From positions 62,001 through 126,000 of the forward strand of contig JACKQL020000085.1 in NCBI GenBank assembly GCA_018296165.2: a stretch of DNA of 64,000 bases, given 5' to 3'. Origin of the DNA: Termitomyces sp. T153. Lineage: Eukaryota; Basidiomycota; Agaricomycetes; Agaricales; Lyophyllaceae. The position numbers and the translations under genes are program-made. Each line of letters starts with the position of its first letter. The stretch's first letter is position 1. The notes below the pieces were generated by a model. It had not been told where the DNA came from and made no database searches. It worked only from the letters and a program-made list of their open reading frames with translations. Below are positions 21,213 to 32,246 of the stretch, piece after piece.

Positions 21213-24200
21213 TCAAGTAGTTTCTCCCGTAATACTACTATGTCTTCCGAGTCCCTTCCTCACAGACGGCTGCATGGTCAACGGTGTGTCGTGAGTATCA
21301 ATGGTTGCGGTCGGTTCTTCTTTCAAACAAGTGTCACTAGTGCCACTGGAGTTATATGCAGGAGGCTGTCCACCGTCCTCGTCCTCGTCCAAGGTGATAG
21401 GCCTTGCCCAACGGGCTGCTGACCTGACCCCGTCTATCCATTGTAGCGCTCCCACATCAACGTCCCTCAGCTTCTTGTTGCGAAACTTCCATGTCACACT
21501 ATGGGCACGTCCAGCAAGGCCTGCATCTTTCTTCTCTCGTTTTTCTGCTTTGGAAGGTTTCTGTGGTAGAGCGGCAAGCATGCGAGGATCGGAAGGGAGC
21601 AGAAGTGGGAGCATGTATCGGGATTCCAACAATTCACCTAACGTTGGAGGCGGTCTAGTTGGCTCCCAAGACTGGATTTCTTCGTGTGTTCCAAATAGTA
21701 TGTTTATGTTATGAGGACTTGAAGTGTCTGATGAGTTTGTATGGGGGGACGTTGTTGGTCCGATTGGCCCACCAGATGATTCTGCAACATAGGATGAGAT
21801 ACTGCCTTCATGTTCCTTCTCAGTCATCTACAGCAACAGCAACGGAGTCAGCAAATATCTGATAGTAAACATAAGGGAATGTTGACAACCTCTTTACGAA
21901 GGGCTTCGACTCCGAGCTTTACCCGGTGTCGTTCCCAGTCCTTCTGTAGTTGGGTAAGATATTGAAAACATTCTTCCGTCATTTTGCCCTCGTTGACCTC
22001 ATACTTGTAATCACGGACGGCACGTCTCATCTAGACCAAGTTGGACTATATTATGACATTTCAAGATGAGGTGGGAACCTACTTGAAGAGGATTGATATG
22101 CCTCAATGTTTGAATCGTAGCCACAAGGTCCGGAAACTCGGTTATGGAAGAAAGGCTCTGGGAGATGATGCTTATAAGCAGAGATTATGCCAAATGAGAA
22201 CGGTAGAATACTTGTAACCAGTTCAGAAGGTCTCGCACTGGACGAAAATGTGTTTGAACACCAAGGGGAAGTCCCGTTCGTTCTATCCACTCCTCAAGCA
22301 CTGCCAAGTTCATCCCAATCTGTATTGATCGTGACCTGATGACGATACACAATCAATATAAGTCCCACAAACATACATAAAGCACATACCGGCAGAGGTA
22401 CTTATTACGAGTAATCATACGATTAAAAAGTTCACCTAAGCACCGTCAATAAGAATATGCGTGTTCGGGTTGGCCTCGTACATGAAGTCCAATACATCAC
22501 TTGAGACCAAAGCTGGGTCGAGATAACAGGATTTATGTCAGAAAGGTTGAGCATTGTATGTAAGGCCGTTAAAAAAGACGTCATGTCTGACGGTGAGGGT
22601 GGCGGAGGCGAATCAGAAAAGAGGGATGAAAGCGGTGTTGAAGGACGATTGAATGTTTGTCGAAGTGATGAAAATTTTTTCGAGGAGGATGGAGTAATCA
22701 ACACTTGACTTTGAGACGGCGAGAAGGGTTGTACTGGACTTTGAGGCGAGGAGGGAGCCCGGGCGTGTGACAATGCTTTTGCAGGAACAGAACTAGATGC
22801 AGCCTTCTTTTTACCAGAGAACGGACGAAAGATAGACCAATCCGATTCGAACTGGATGGTTTCGAAGTCGCTTCCTTGCGGTGAAAAGTCGAGGAAAGCA
22901 GCATCAAAAAGTTGGTCAATTCGACGCTCTGCAAATCGAATTATGAAAACTGAAACAACTAGGGTATCAATAGATGCTCAAATTGAGGATAGTCGCTAGT
23001 CTTACCAAAGACTGAGTTTATGACTTCCTCTATGAGATCAAAGGATCCCAGCATTTCGCATGCCTCGTTTATCGAGGTATCGCACTGTAACAGGTGAAGC
23101 CAAACAGTGGTATTATACAGCCAAAAAACCAGACAAGTTAGGTCTTCTGAGTGACTCTGTTCAAGCAGTGTTAATGCCAATCTCGACTGAATAGCAGAAC
23201 CGGAGTTTCATACAAAAAATGTTTCTTCGATTGTGTCGGTGGCACCGATTATCAGATCTTCGAGCCAGGTATGATCACATATCAGACATGCGAATCTTGC
23301 AAGAAAATAAAGAGTCTTTGCTGGGGTCGCATCTCGTGATGAGGGCTTGAAGTTTGTTATCAGCGAGTCGAAGATGTGTGGTAGAGAAGGCGGAGAGAAA
23401 ACCAGCATGGAAGAATAATCTTGAAGTGGTGTCTGTTTCATTGGTCAATGATTGCCATCATAAAAAACAAAAGTACGAACATAGATTTGCTCGTCCTCGT
23501 CCTCAACGTCATCCTCGGATTCTGAATCGGAATCCAGTTCATTCCACCATGATGGATGGACGCCGAGGATTCGACTAATCTCGTTCCGAATGCCCTCCTT
23601 CTGTGCTTTCCGTTTCTCTCGTTGCTCAAAAATTCGCCTCTTTTCTTCCATCCTCCCTCCAATCCAACCTTCACTTCTCATGGATTCTTCTAGTAGTAAC
23701 GCAACGTCGCCTCGACCAGGGAGTGTGGAATGAGCCGTTACGACGTCGAGGGGAGTCAAGCCACGACGCGTCACAGCACAAGGAGAACATCCGTGTGTCA
23801 TCAGATGGGATACCAAAGTCGGCGGTGAAAGCAAAGCAGCATGATGTAACGGTGTCCAACCATCTAAACAGACACATGTATGTTAGAGATATTCTAGTAG
23901 ATAATGCGGGTCAAAACCGACTGACCCTTGTCAGCTCCAAGATCGGCTCCTTGAGCGATCAATAACCGGACGCATTCCTCTCTTTCCACGTCACGCTCGG
24001 ATTCTGCACCGAACCCATGAATCGCAAGACTGACGAGACCAAGGCCATCCTCGTCGCACATTCCCAAGTCGACATGAGGTTGGGCATGAGGATCAGAAAG
24101 AAGATACTGAAGGATAATGAGCTCCCCAAATGAGCATGCGCGTGTCAGACAGTGCGCGACCAGTTCGGCTTTCTGGTTAGGGGAGAGGCCTGAGTTCGAC

Positions 24201-24304
24201 GACAAGAGAGAGGCGATATACGCTAGAGAAGGATACAATGGATGGAGATCTGGTTCAGGAGAGAAATCCCATTGTGAAGTCAAAGTCGACGCAACCATAG
24301 CCAA
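21213..24304 (-). CDS. Ankyrin-repeat and dilute (DIL) domain protein
   Basis: The start at 24304 (MAMVASTLTSQWDF) is followed by ankyrin repeats at about residues 30-190: CDEDGLGLVSLAIHGF, EECVRLLIAQGADLGAD, the LHHAALLSPPTLVSHLMTHG region and RRGLTPLDVVTAHSTL. A charged coiled segment follows (MEEKRRIFEQREKRKAQKEG) with the acidic stretch DSDSESEDDVEDEDEQ. The DIL domain (the cargo-binding globular tail fold of class V myosins) then spans several exons, with SRLALTLLEQSHSEDLTCLVFWL, RNKYLCRSRSIQIGMNLAVLEEWI, LREVLNWLQ-like and IQTLRHINPLQ-like segments and LTQLQKDWERHRVKLGVEAL. The C-terminal ~200 residues are disordered and Ser/Pro-rich. There is no motor domain, so it may act as a vesicle or organelle adaptor. 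Exact exon borders were not all resolved. Confidence 0.75.
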
Positions 24305-24526
24305 TTTAGGTCGATCCGTGAATTGGATGGTTTTCTGTCGTAAGATAATCTAGGAATCGACTCTTATAGTTGAAAGGGCAGCGTCACGGTGTAGAAGTTT
24401 GTGGGCACCATGTAACAATAGATGCCGTTACCAGTAGTTGCCGGCTCTGATAATGTTCGATCGCGACGCGCTCTTGATCATACATATACAAATTCTGCCC
24501 TTTTACTCTTCCACCGCTTATTAACC

Positions 24527-25313
24527 ATGAATCCACACAAAAGACAGCGACTTTCCGACGATGTTGATGACGACGAGATAGTCGGTTCTCAGAACGATGC
24601 CTCACAAGAAGAGTCGGGTGCTGACATCTCCGAGTCAGAAAGCGAGTCCGCCTCCAATGAAGTTCTTCCAAAGAAACAAAAATCCCGACAGACATCGAAG
24701 CGCAAAATACGAGCGACTCATGCCTCAAATTTTGGCGCTACCTTGCAATCATTGTTGAACACCGATGCACCTTCAACAATACCCTTGTCCCTGAAACCAT
24801 CCATCGCCCGAAGAAAGAATGACGAAAAGCTAGAAAACAGAGCGAAAAAAGTACTTCAAATCGAAAGGAAAGAAAAAGAGGATAAAGGAAGAATAACAGA
24901 TATTATTGGAGGTTGGGGTGGAGAGAGTGAACGGGCATTACGGAAAGTTGCCCAGCGTGGAGGTCTGTATTCTGTCATTGCCTGCTTTGAGACGACGTTG
25001 ACGCTATTGTGAATAGTTGTGAAATTGTTCAATGTAATACAACAGTCTCAAGCAGCCGCGACGGCAGCTACGGAAGAATCAAAAGCTACGAGGGGAACAG
25101 GAAAACCAACTTTGCCTGCACCTGTCATCAACAATAAAACTCAAAGCAAGAAAGCTAAGAACAAGGATAACATCATTGGACGGGGTAAAGAAAGTATGTC
25201 GTTTCCTCGCTTCGTAGATTGTTGTCATTATCGACATTCGTCTCTTAGGTACCGTTGGGAAAGAAGATTTTTTCGACATGATCCGTTCCGGTGGAATTGT
25301 CTCCAAAGTCTAA
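24527..25313 (+). CDS. RRP15: Ribosomal RNA-processing protein Rrp15
   Basis: Nucleolar factor for pre-60S ribosome assembly. The start at 24527 gives MNPHKRQRLSDD with acidic Ser/Glu-rich N-terminus and basic PKKQKSRQTSKRKIRAT. The Rrp15 core then follows: NFGATLQSLLNTDAPSTIPLSLKPSIARRK, a long charged helix KLENRAKKVLQIERKEKEDK, then after an intron VVKLFNVIQQSQAAA. A last intron (gtatgtcg...ctcttag) joins KES to TVGKEDFFDMIRSGGIVSKV, with TAA at 25311-25313. This ending is the hallmark of the family. It is head-to-head with the ankyrin-DIL gene, 222 bp apart, so the two share a promoter region. Confidence 0.9.
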
Positions 25314-25507
25314 GGGCGTACCAAGATTTATGTATAAACCTTCTTTCTTGACCCTTATGTCCGTTTCGATGGTGCGGTATCATCTTCGTATGACTCAAAC
25401 AATTCCGCCATCCAATGGTGACCAGTTTCGTTTCAGAGACTTGGACCGGCAGTATTATCCTGAAATATAGGGAGAGACAAAACTAAGCATATCATCTGAA
25501 ATCCATA

Positions 25508-25726
25508 TTACTCGAATGTTGATAAGTTTGCAATGACAATCTGCTTTCCGTCTCTGACCACGATCTTCACTTGGCCAACCTGCGCCAGGTCGTATCCTCT
25601 TTTCTTGCGATATATCCTATTTAAGTATGTCGCGCCGGAGTTAGATGCTCTAAGAGCATTGTCATTACTTATCGGCACGGGGAGTGCACTTGCCAGAATC
25701 TAGGCGGAAAGTTGTTATACAGATAT
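25508..25726 (-). CDS. Orphan 3' exon of an unidentified gene
   Basis: A minus-strand frame reads ILASALPVPISNDNALRASN, then SGATYLNRIYRKKRGYDLAQ, then VGQVKIVVRDGKQIVIANLS, ending at TAA 25508. It has protein-like composition and a good acceptor (TTCCGCCTAG) just upstream. Farther upstream (25760-25950) a short ATG-initiated stretch reads MSNCSAKHACRLELVAQ with intron-like borders. Joining it in frame to the last exon requires an unproven splice choice. I do not recognise the family. It could be a small intact gene, or the tail of a decayed one. Confidence 0.3.
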
Positions 25727-26909
25727 CGTTTTGGTGGGCAATTGGATTAAAAACTCTTTGAATTGGAGGGAGCTAATGAATACAAGTTAGTTACCCGACG
25801 CCTATTCAACACCCCCGTCAGGTGTTCCGGAAGCCCCTTGATATCCTTCGAACACCCTTGTCCCTTCTATTTCTTGTCCAATACACTGTGAAGACGCACC
25901 TGAGCGACAAGTTCAAGACGGCATGCATGTTTCGCAGAACAATTACTCATTTAATTCGCCTTCGAGACGACAATGGCAAACAGTAGGTGACGCAAGATTC
26001 AGCCATTCGGACATTCATTATCCGCTTGGCAGATAATGACATGCGGCTGTCTGCCACCTAGTAATTGTTACTATCCCAGGAAGAATGGCTTTCCTATACT
26101 CTGAAGTCTGCCTCCAAGCATGAACTATTGGACAATTTTTCAATATTGTAGGCTCGAGAGACATACTGTTACTGATTGGTCTTCGCGCTTTGATCACTGT
26201 TAACAATTCTAGTCGGAGCCAGTATCTTAAAAGGTCGATAACGATATTTCTCCCTGAAGCATAAGCATGAGTCTAAATCCGGTCTCGTTCCCGAAGACTA
26301 TTAAAAAACCGGATATTTTCACCACCGAGGGAGCTCGAGGGAGTGTTCTCTGACGGATTGATTGTGCACGTGGATGTGATCCTTCTTGCCACTGATTGTG
26401 AGATTCTTGGGGTATTTTCGTCACGGATCGCAACGCTCGGTCTAGGGACTTGAATCTTGGCAAACTTGTCACTCATACTTGTTATGTGCAGAGCTACTGC
26501 CTCCTCGGGTATCGCTCAAACTCCGTTCGTGATCTTAATGCGCTACTGACACTTCGACAAGAAGCGTTACAGCATGTGCAGTTGACTACCTCAAGAGCCA
26601 GGACGGATATCCAACTCACTGTTCAGATAACATGAGTTTAGAATAAGTAACAACACAGAAGATTAACTCTAGGCAGAAAACTAAGATTACAATTTACAGT
26701 TGGCGGTCAAGAATTACCAGAAAGTTTGTTTTGTATATCACGTATTTCCCTCTCGGAAAAAGTCGACTGATGCACGTGCTTGATCCAAAGGCTTGCCCTA
26801 AATCCGACTCGTCGAGACGCATAAATCCGGATTTTTCCTTTGAAACACACCTAATGGTCAGTTGCTTCAAACTCTCCATCTACCCAAGCACTTAATGTCG
26901 CTGTGGTAG
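25727..26909. other. Intergenic region, no firm gene
   Basis: More than 1 kb before the first certain GID8 exon. It holds only short frames. Two sub-regions share AAATCCGG-type segments (around 26275-26320 and 26800-26840, in roughly opposite orientation), too weak to call an element. The missing first exon and promoter of GID8 should lie at the distal end. Confidence 0.4.
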
Positions 26910-27899
26910 CCCTCGAAGCCTGTTATCGAGCAGGGAGAATGGGATCGTCACCTCCACGAAGTACAGGTCACGAAGAGGTGAGTTGGTTCTTTTTTTTCTC
27001 TTCCAAGATGAACAACAAATTGGGAATCTCTCTGAATAACCAATGAAGAGTGAAATCAATTGCATGTATTATCTGACATTTTCTTTCGTTCTGTTTTCGG
27101 TTGTGGCTTGGATGCTGACTCGATTTCGCCAGTGACCTGAACCGTCTCATCATGGATTACCTCGTGATTGAAGGGTATAAAGGGGCAGCCGAGGAATTCA
27201 GCCAAGAAGCGGACATCACGCCGCCCGTTGACTTTGAGAGCATCGAGAGCCGGATGAGTATTCGCGAAGCACTACAACGAGGCGACATTGATGATGCTAT
27301 CACGAGAGTCAACGACCTGAATCCCGAGGTGAGCGTGCAATGATTCTTTTGTGTGGTTAGGTGGCCCGAGCCAAGGATTAAAACGTTTCATGCACCACTC
27401 TCAGACCCTTGTGGGTCGGTGATGAGACTCGAACCAAAACTTCAGTCTTCAATATGATATTGACTCTGGGCTTACTGCTACTCTACTGTACGATAGAGGC
27501 TAACTGGTCGCATTATAGATATTAGATACGAATCCCGCACTGTACTTCCATTTACAACAGCAGAAGTTGATTGAATACATACGGCAAGGGCGCATAGGGG
27601 ACGCGCTGGAGTTTGCACAGTCGGAACTGGCCCCGCGGGGGGAAGAGAGCCCTGAGTTTCTGAGTGAGCTGGAACGCACGATGGCGCTGCTGGCGTTTGA
27701 AGGGAGCTCGCGCGCGCCGGGGACGATATCGGAGCTGATGTCGCCTGGGCAGCGGATGAAGACGGCGGGGGAGATGAACGGGGCGATCCTGGAGAGCCTG
27801 AGCCAGGGCAAGACGGTGAAGCTGGCGGGGCTGCTGAAGCTGCTGGGATGGGGCGAGGAGCTGCTGGCCGAGAAGACGGAGTTTCCGAAGATGGCGTAG
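26910..27899 (+). CDS. GID8: Gid8/TWA1-like LisH-CTLH subunit of the GID/CTLH ubiquitin ligase
   Basis: Core scaffold subunit of the GID (CTLH) E3 complex, which degrades gluconeogenic enzymes when glucose returns. The first certain exon begins at 26910 after an acceptor TGGTAG and reads PVIEQGEWDRHLHEVQVTK. It is spliced to SDLNRLIMDYLVIEGYKGAA, the LisH motif. CTLH follows (FESIESRMSIREALQRGDID, ITRVNDLNPE). After an intron of about 185 bp comes ILDTNPALYFHLQQQKLIEY, and the CRA domain runs from GRIGDALEFAQSELAP to MKTAGEMNGAILES and LLKLLGWGEELLAEK. Stop at 27899. The start codon must lie in an upstream exon that I could not identify. The last exon is unusually GC-rich with G-heavy third positions. 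Only 60 bp separate it from the next gene. Confidence 0.85.
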
Positions 27900-27959
27900 T
27901 ATGTAGATTGATGGAATACAAGTTGCGTGTGTTTGTCAGCAGCTCTCAACGTTGTCGCC

Positions 27960-30900
27960 ATGTCCGACGATGCCAGGGCTGCCCGCCGCCGCATCCTCAT
28001 CGTCACCAACCCTGGCCCCGACAACGACGACAGCGACGACGAGCGCCTCCTCTACCGCCAGCTCTACTACCCCCACCGCCCCCACGCCCCTCCAGAGCCC
28101 CCCCGCTCGTCCCCCTCCGAGTCCAACAGCTCCCCCGCCAAGGAGGAGCCCCCCCACGACCCCCACGACCCGCCTGCCCGCAGGGGCATCATCCAGACCC
28201 TCAAGGCCCCCTTCAAGAGCCACAGCCGCCCAGTAGACAGTCCCCCAAGGCGGCCCCGCACCGTATGCTTCCTCTTCTTTCGTTCCTTCCTCTCCTCACG
28301 CTGCCAAAGCCCCCCAGCACCGGCAAGACCATCATCGTCGTCACCACAGACTCCGATTGGTATGTCACAGTCGATATCAGCGGTGCTCCCAATGCGGCTT
28401 TCATTCGCGAGCGCATTTTCAACAAGGTCCGTCCTCCTGTCCCTCTGTTTGTCCACCCAATATCACCATCAACAGCTCAACATCCTGGAGCAAGACCAGT
28501 CCCACTTTGCTGTCTACCAGACCGAAATGGGCGGATATGCCCTGGGAGAGCCTCTCACTGACGAACGCCTCTTCACCTGCTGCCGCAACAAAGGCGACTC
28601 CAAGGGTTCGCTCAAGTTTTTTGTCACACAGGTCCACGCGCAGCCCTTGCAACCTCAGCGCCCTTATTCTCCCATAATTCCGTCTCTGCCCCCGCCCGCA
28701 TTACCATCATATTCCGGCCCTTTGCGACCGAAACGCCGCTCACGGCAGGAAAGTGTTTCCTCTGCAAACGAGCAGCACATACTCGAAAGTACAAGCGGAT
28801 ATGAGGCCGATCTCGATAATCCCGATCGTGATCGCAGCAATTACAAGCCAGTTCCCCCACCTCATCCACTCCCTTCTCCTCCCCAACATCTCGCTCCAAA
28901 CAATACCCCTCCATCCCCTCGCCATGCCCGTCGACTCAACGGTCTGCCTCCCCGACCGAGTTCGCCAAACCTCCGGCCTCCGAGACTCACTTCGCCACCC
29001 CCAACGGAGACCTTTCTCGGCAATCCTGAGATCAGACAGTTCACTACTGCACCTTCACTCTCGCCTAATCGGCTGAATTTCAAACCTGACGAAAACGTTG
29101 TCTCATCATATACTTCCCATGGTCGTACCGCCTCAGATGCAGCGATTGAACATGAACAGTCTTTGCGAGCTACAGACCAATACGGTTCGAGGACTCGACC
29201 ATATGCATTGGGAGCCGTGCTTCGTCCACAGCCCTCAAAAGAGAATCTTTCTCCCTCGAAAGATAGACGAAACCGATATGCAACCGATGAAGACCCTGTC
29301 CGATCCGATTCTTGGGTCGTCGTAAACGGTCGCTCCGATGACCAGGAGCCTTCACCTCCCACGCAAGAAACAACCGCCACTGTTTTGCCTCAATCCGCTG
29401 CTCGACCGTCTCAGTCTTCTTCGCGTAGAATAATTTCCCCGTATACTGGCCGCCCCCTTGCCATTCCCACACCTCCTCGGCATCCAGCTCCAGTTCCTAC
29501 GCCCGCCCGCGAGGTACGTGAGACACGACCACCTCCACGTCCTTCTGCAGGTGTTCCTCTACCATCCAAACTTTTTGCCTGGAGGGGAGAGCAGAGAACG
29601 CTTTCCTCGAGCAACCAGTGGAATCGCATGCCAAAAGGCAGCAAAAGTGTAGATAACCTCCGTGCACTTAACAACAATCTGGCCATACGACGTCCTCCGC
29701 CTTTACCTATGAGCCGGCCCACGGGTCAAGCACCCCTCGTTCCTTCATATTCTCCATATTCATCTGGGCTGCCCAAATCGTATGACTCTCGAACTCCTCC
29801 ACGACCCTTGCCTATGCGAGGACCTCTATATGGTAGTACTGGTGAACTAGGGCGAGAGGTCGCAAACTCTCGCGGCGCATCTTACAATTTGCCTAGTAGC
29901 CAAGATCCATACCCGCGTCCCCAATCTGCGTCGGGAGATTCTATGAACTCTCTCACAACGCATAGACATCGTGTGCAGTCCCCCACAGATCCAGGAGACA
30001 ACATTCGATCTCCACGCGCTATTTCTCCCGGCCGTCAATACTCTGCTTCTCGGCTAGAAACCAGTCTTTCCGCCCGTTCCGATATGTCGTCAGATGGGCC
30101 AAGCGGGGCTGAGACTTCCTACTCGACACCACCGCGCACACCAATCAGTCCTCGAAGCCCACTGGGCCCGAATCGGGATCAGGCCAGTTCTTCGCGACCG
30201 TCGACATCGGACAGCAAACCTAATCATGGCCTACATGAGTTGCATCGAGGTTCGGAATCAACCTTACGGCCAGAAGATCGACAATGGTTCGCGGCTACTA
30301 TGAATAGTACGTCTGAAGGAACCATTGTTGCATCACGGGCACAGGAGAATGGAAGAACTGCAAGGCCATATACGCCTCCCCCTCCCTCAGCAACGTCTGA
30401 GATGTCCGAATCGACATTCGCCAAGCGCTACGAATCCGATCTTGACCTTGACGATTACGGGACATCCATTTGGAAGAAGCGTCCGACAGCTGAATCAGAC
30501 GAACTCAAGTCTATCTTACGCCCGCCTCTCAAAGTGCAGATCGAGCCGGTCAGCCCGACTTCTGACTCGAACCCGCAACAACTGTCCTCTTTTCCTCCTT
30601 CGCTCCCACCGCCTCATCGGTCGGTCACTCCATCGCAACTTGACTTGCATCCTCCAGCTCAACTTCATCCGAGACGTCCTCCCGCCGGCGCATCGAAGGG
30701 TCCAAGAGGCAGTACTTTTACCGATCGACAAAGCTCAACATGGGCTACACGCCCACCTCCTGAAGACGTCTATGAACGACTCGAAGAGTTCTTCCCCGAA
30801 CATGACCTCGATAAACCGGTTATCGAGGCCAGCTCTGGTGGATCATCCCCTACGGCGGTGGAGCCAACAGTAACTGCTTCTCCCATTCTTGCACAGTCAG

Positions 30901-32246
30901 AGAGAGAAAAGACTCGCGCGCGTAACAAAAAATCAATTCGCATTGTCGCTGAGGAGCGCAAGAGACTGATCGATCGGTCTTCGCGCGAAGATGCTGCTTC
31001 CTACTCGAACGTCTCCAGGAAACGCAGCACCAAGTTGTGGGGAATCAAGCTGGAGGAGGTCACGCCCGCGCAGGTAAAGATGCCAATGCTAGGGGGTCAT
31101 CCAGCCCCGGATTCTCCTTCAAATGGCAGTAAGTGATACTGGTCCAGTTTAACCCGTGTTCCTCACTGAAAATCAGGCACAGCTACTTTTAAATGGGTTA
31201 GAGGAGAGTTGATTGGTAGAGGAACTTATGGACGAGTCTATCTTGCGCTCAATGCAACAACCGGAGAAATGATTGCTGTCAAGCAAGTTGAATTGCCTCG
31301 AACTGCCAGCGACAAGAGCGATTCGCGACAAATTAATGTCGTACAAGCCCTTAAAATGGAAAGCGAGACCTTGAAGGATCTCGATCACCCCAACATCGTG
31401 CAGTACTTGGGCTTTGAAGAAACACCAGAAAATTTGAGCATGTAAGTCATTTGCCTGTGATCTTGACGGGCCTCTAACTTGTGCTGGTTCCATTAGCTTT
31501 CTTGAATACGTTCCTGGTGGTTCTATTGGGAGCTGCCTTTTGAAGCATGGCAAGTTTTCGGAGGAAGTCACAAAGTCCTTCACGGGGCAAATTCTGGACG
31601 GCCTGGCATACCTCCATTCCAGAGGCATCCTCCATCGGGTATGAATATACTCAGTAGCTTGAAATTATTCTCTCTAATATCTGGACTTTTGTAGGATTTA
31701 AAGGCAGACAACATTCTTGTTGAAATGTCTGGAGTGTGCAAGATTTCCGATTTCGGTATTTCCAAAAGAACCGACGACGCCAGTGGAGGGGCCCATACGG
31801 CCATGCAGGGAACTGTTTTCTGGATGGCTCCCGAGGTCATCAACACGCAGAAGAAAGGCTATAATTTCAAGGCTGATATATGGAGTGTGGGCTGCGTCGT
31901 ACTCGAGATGTGGGCAGGTTCACGTCCTTGGACGGGTGATGAAGTAGTCGCCGTAATGTTCAAGGTATGTTTACTCACCTACCTTTCGTCTTTAAAACCC
32001 CTGACGATGTGTTTCAGTTATACCAATCGAAACAACCTCCTCCTGTTCCTCCAGAAGTTCACTTGTCAAAGCTCGCTGACAATTTCCGACGAAAATGTTT
32101 TGCAATGTAAGTCCACCATTTTGACAGCTAGTGGACCTTGTCTGAAACGAACGAATAGTAATCCCGACGAGCGACCTTCTGCGGCAGAACTGCGAAGAGA
32201 TCCATATCTCATTCTCCCACCGGGTTGGGTTTTCACGGACTTTTAA
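27960..32246 (+). CDS. BCK1: BCK1/MKH1-type MAP kinase kinase kinase
   Basis: MAP3K of the cell-wall integrity cascade, which acts downstream of protein kinase C in yeasts. The start at 27960 gives MSDDARAARRRILIVTNPGP. Two early introns (after PPRRPR and IRERIFNK) flank a small globular part: IIVVTTDSDWYVTVDISGAP, then ILEQDQSHFAVYQTEMGGYALG and KGSLKFFVTQ. A very long disordered Pro/Ser/Arg-rich region of about 800 residues follows. The C-terminal kinase domain has VRGELIGRGTYGRVYLALN (Gly loop), IAVKQVEL (Lys), ILHRDLKADN (catalytic loop), ISDFGISKR (DFG) and GTVFWMAPEVI (activation segment). All key residues are intact. It ends PYLILPPGWVFTDF at 32246. The first exon is in a GC-rich, C-heavy patch. 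Confidence 0.9.

Noticed and set aside
26275..26840. Possible inverted repeat pair sharing AAATCCGG
   Set aside because: Similarity is too short and patchy to support an element by eye.
27357..27440. tRNA-like fragment (GACTCGAACC) in a GID8 intron
   Set aside because: Neither strand gives a complete cloverleaf: the T-arm stem does not pair and no anticodon arm could be placed.
29411..29722. Minus-strand frame with Gly/Arg-rich sequence
   Set aside because: It is a shadow of the Pro/Ser-rich disordered region of the BCK1-type kinase.
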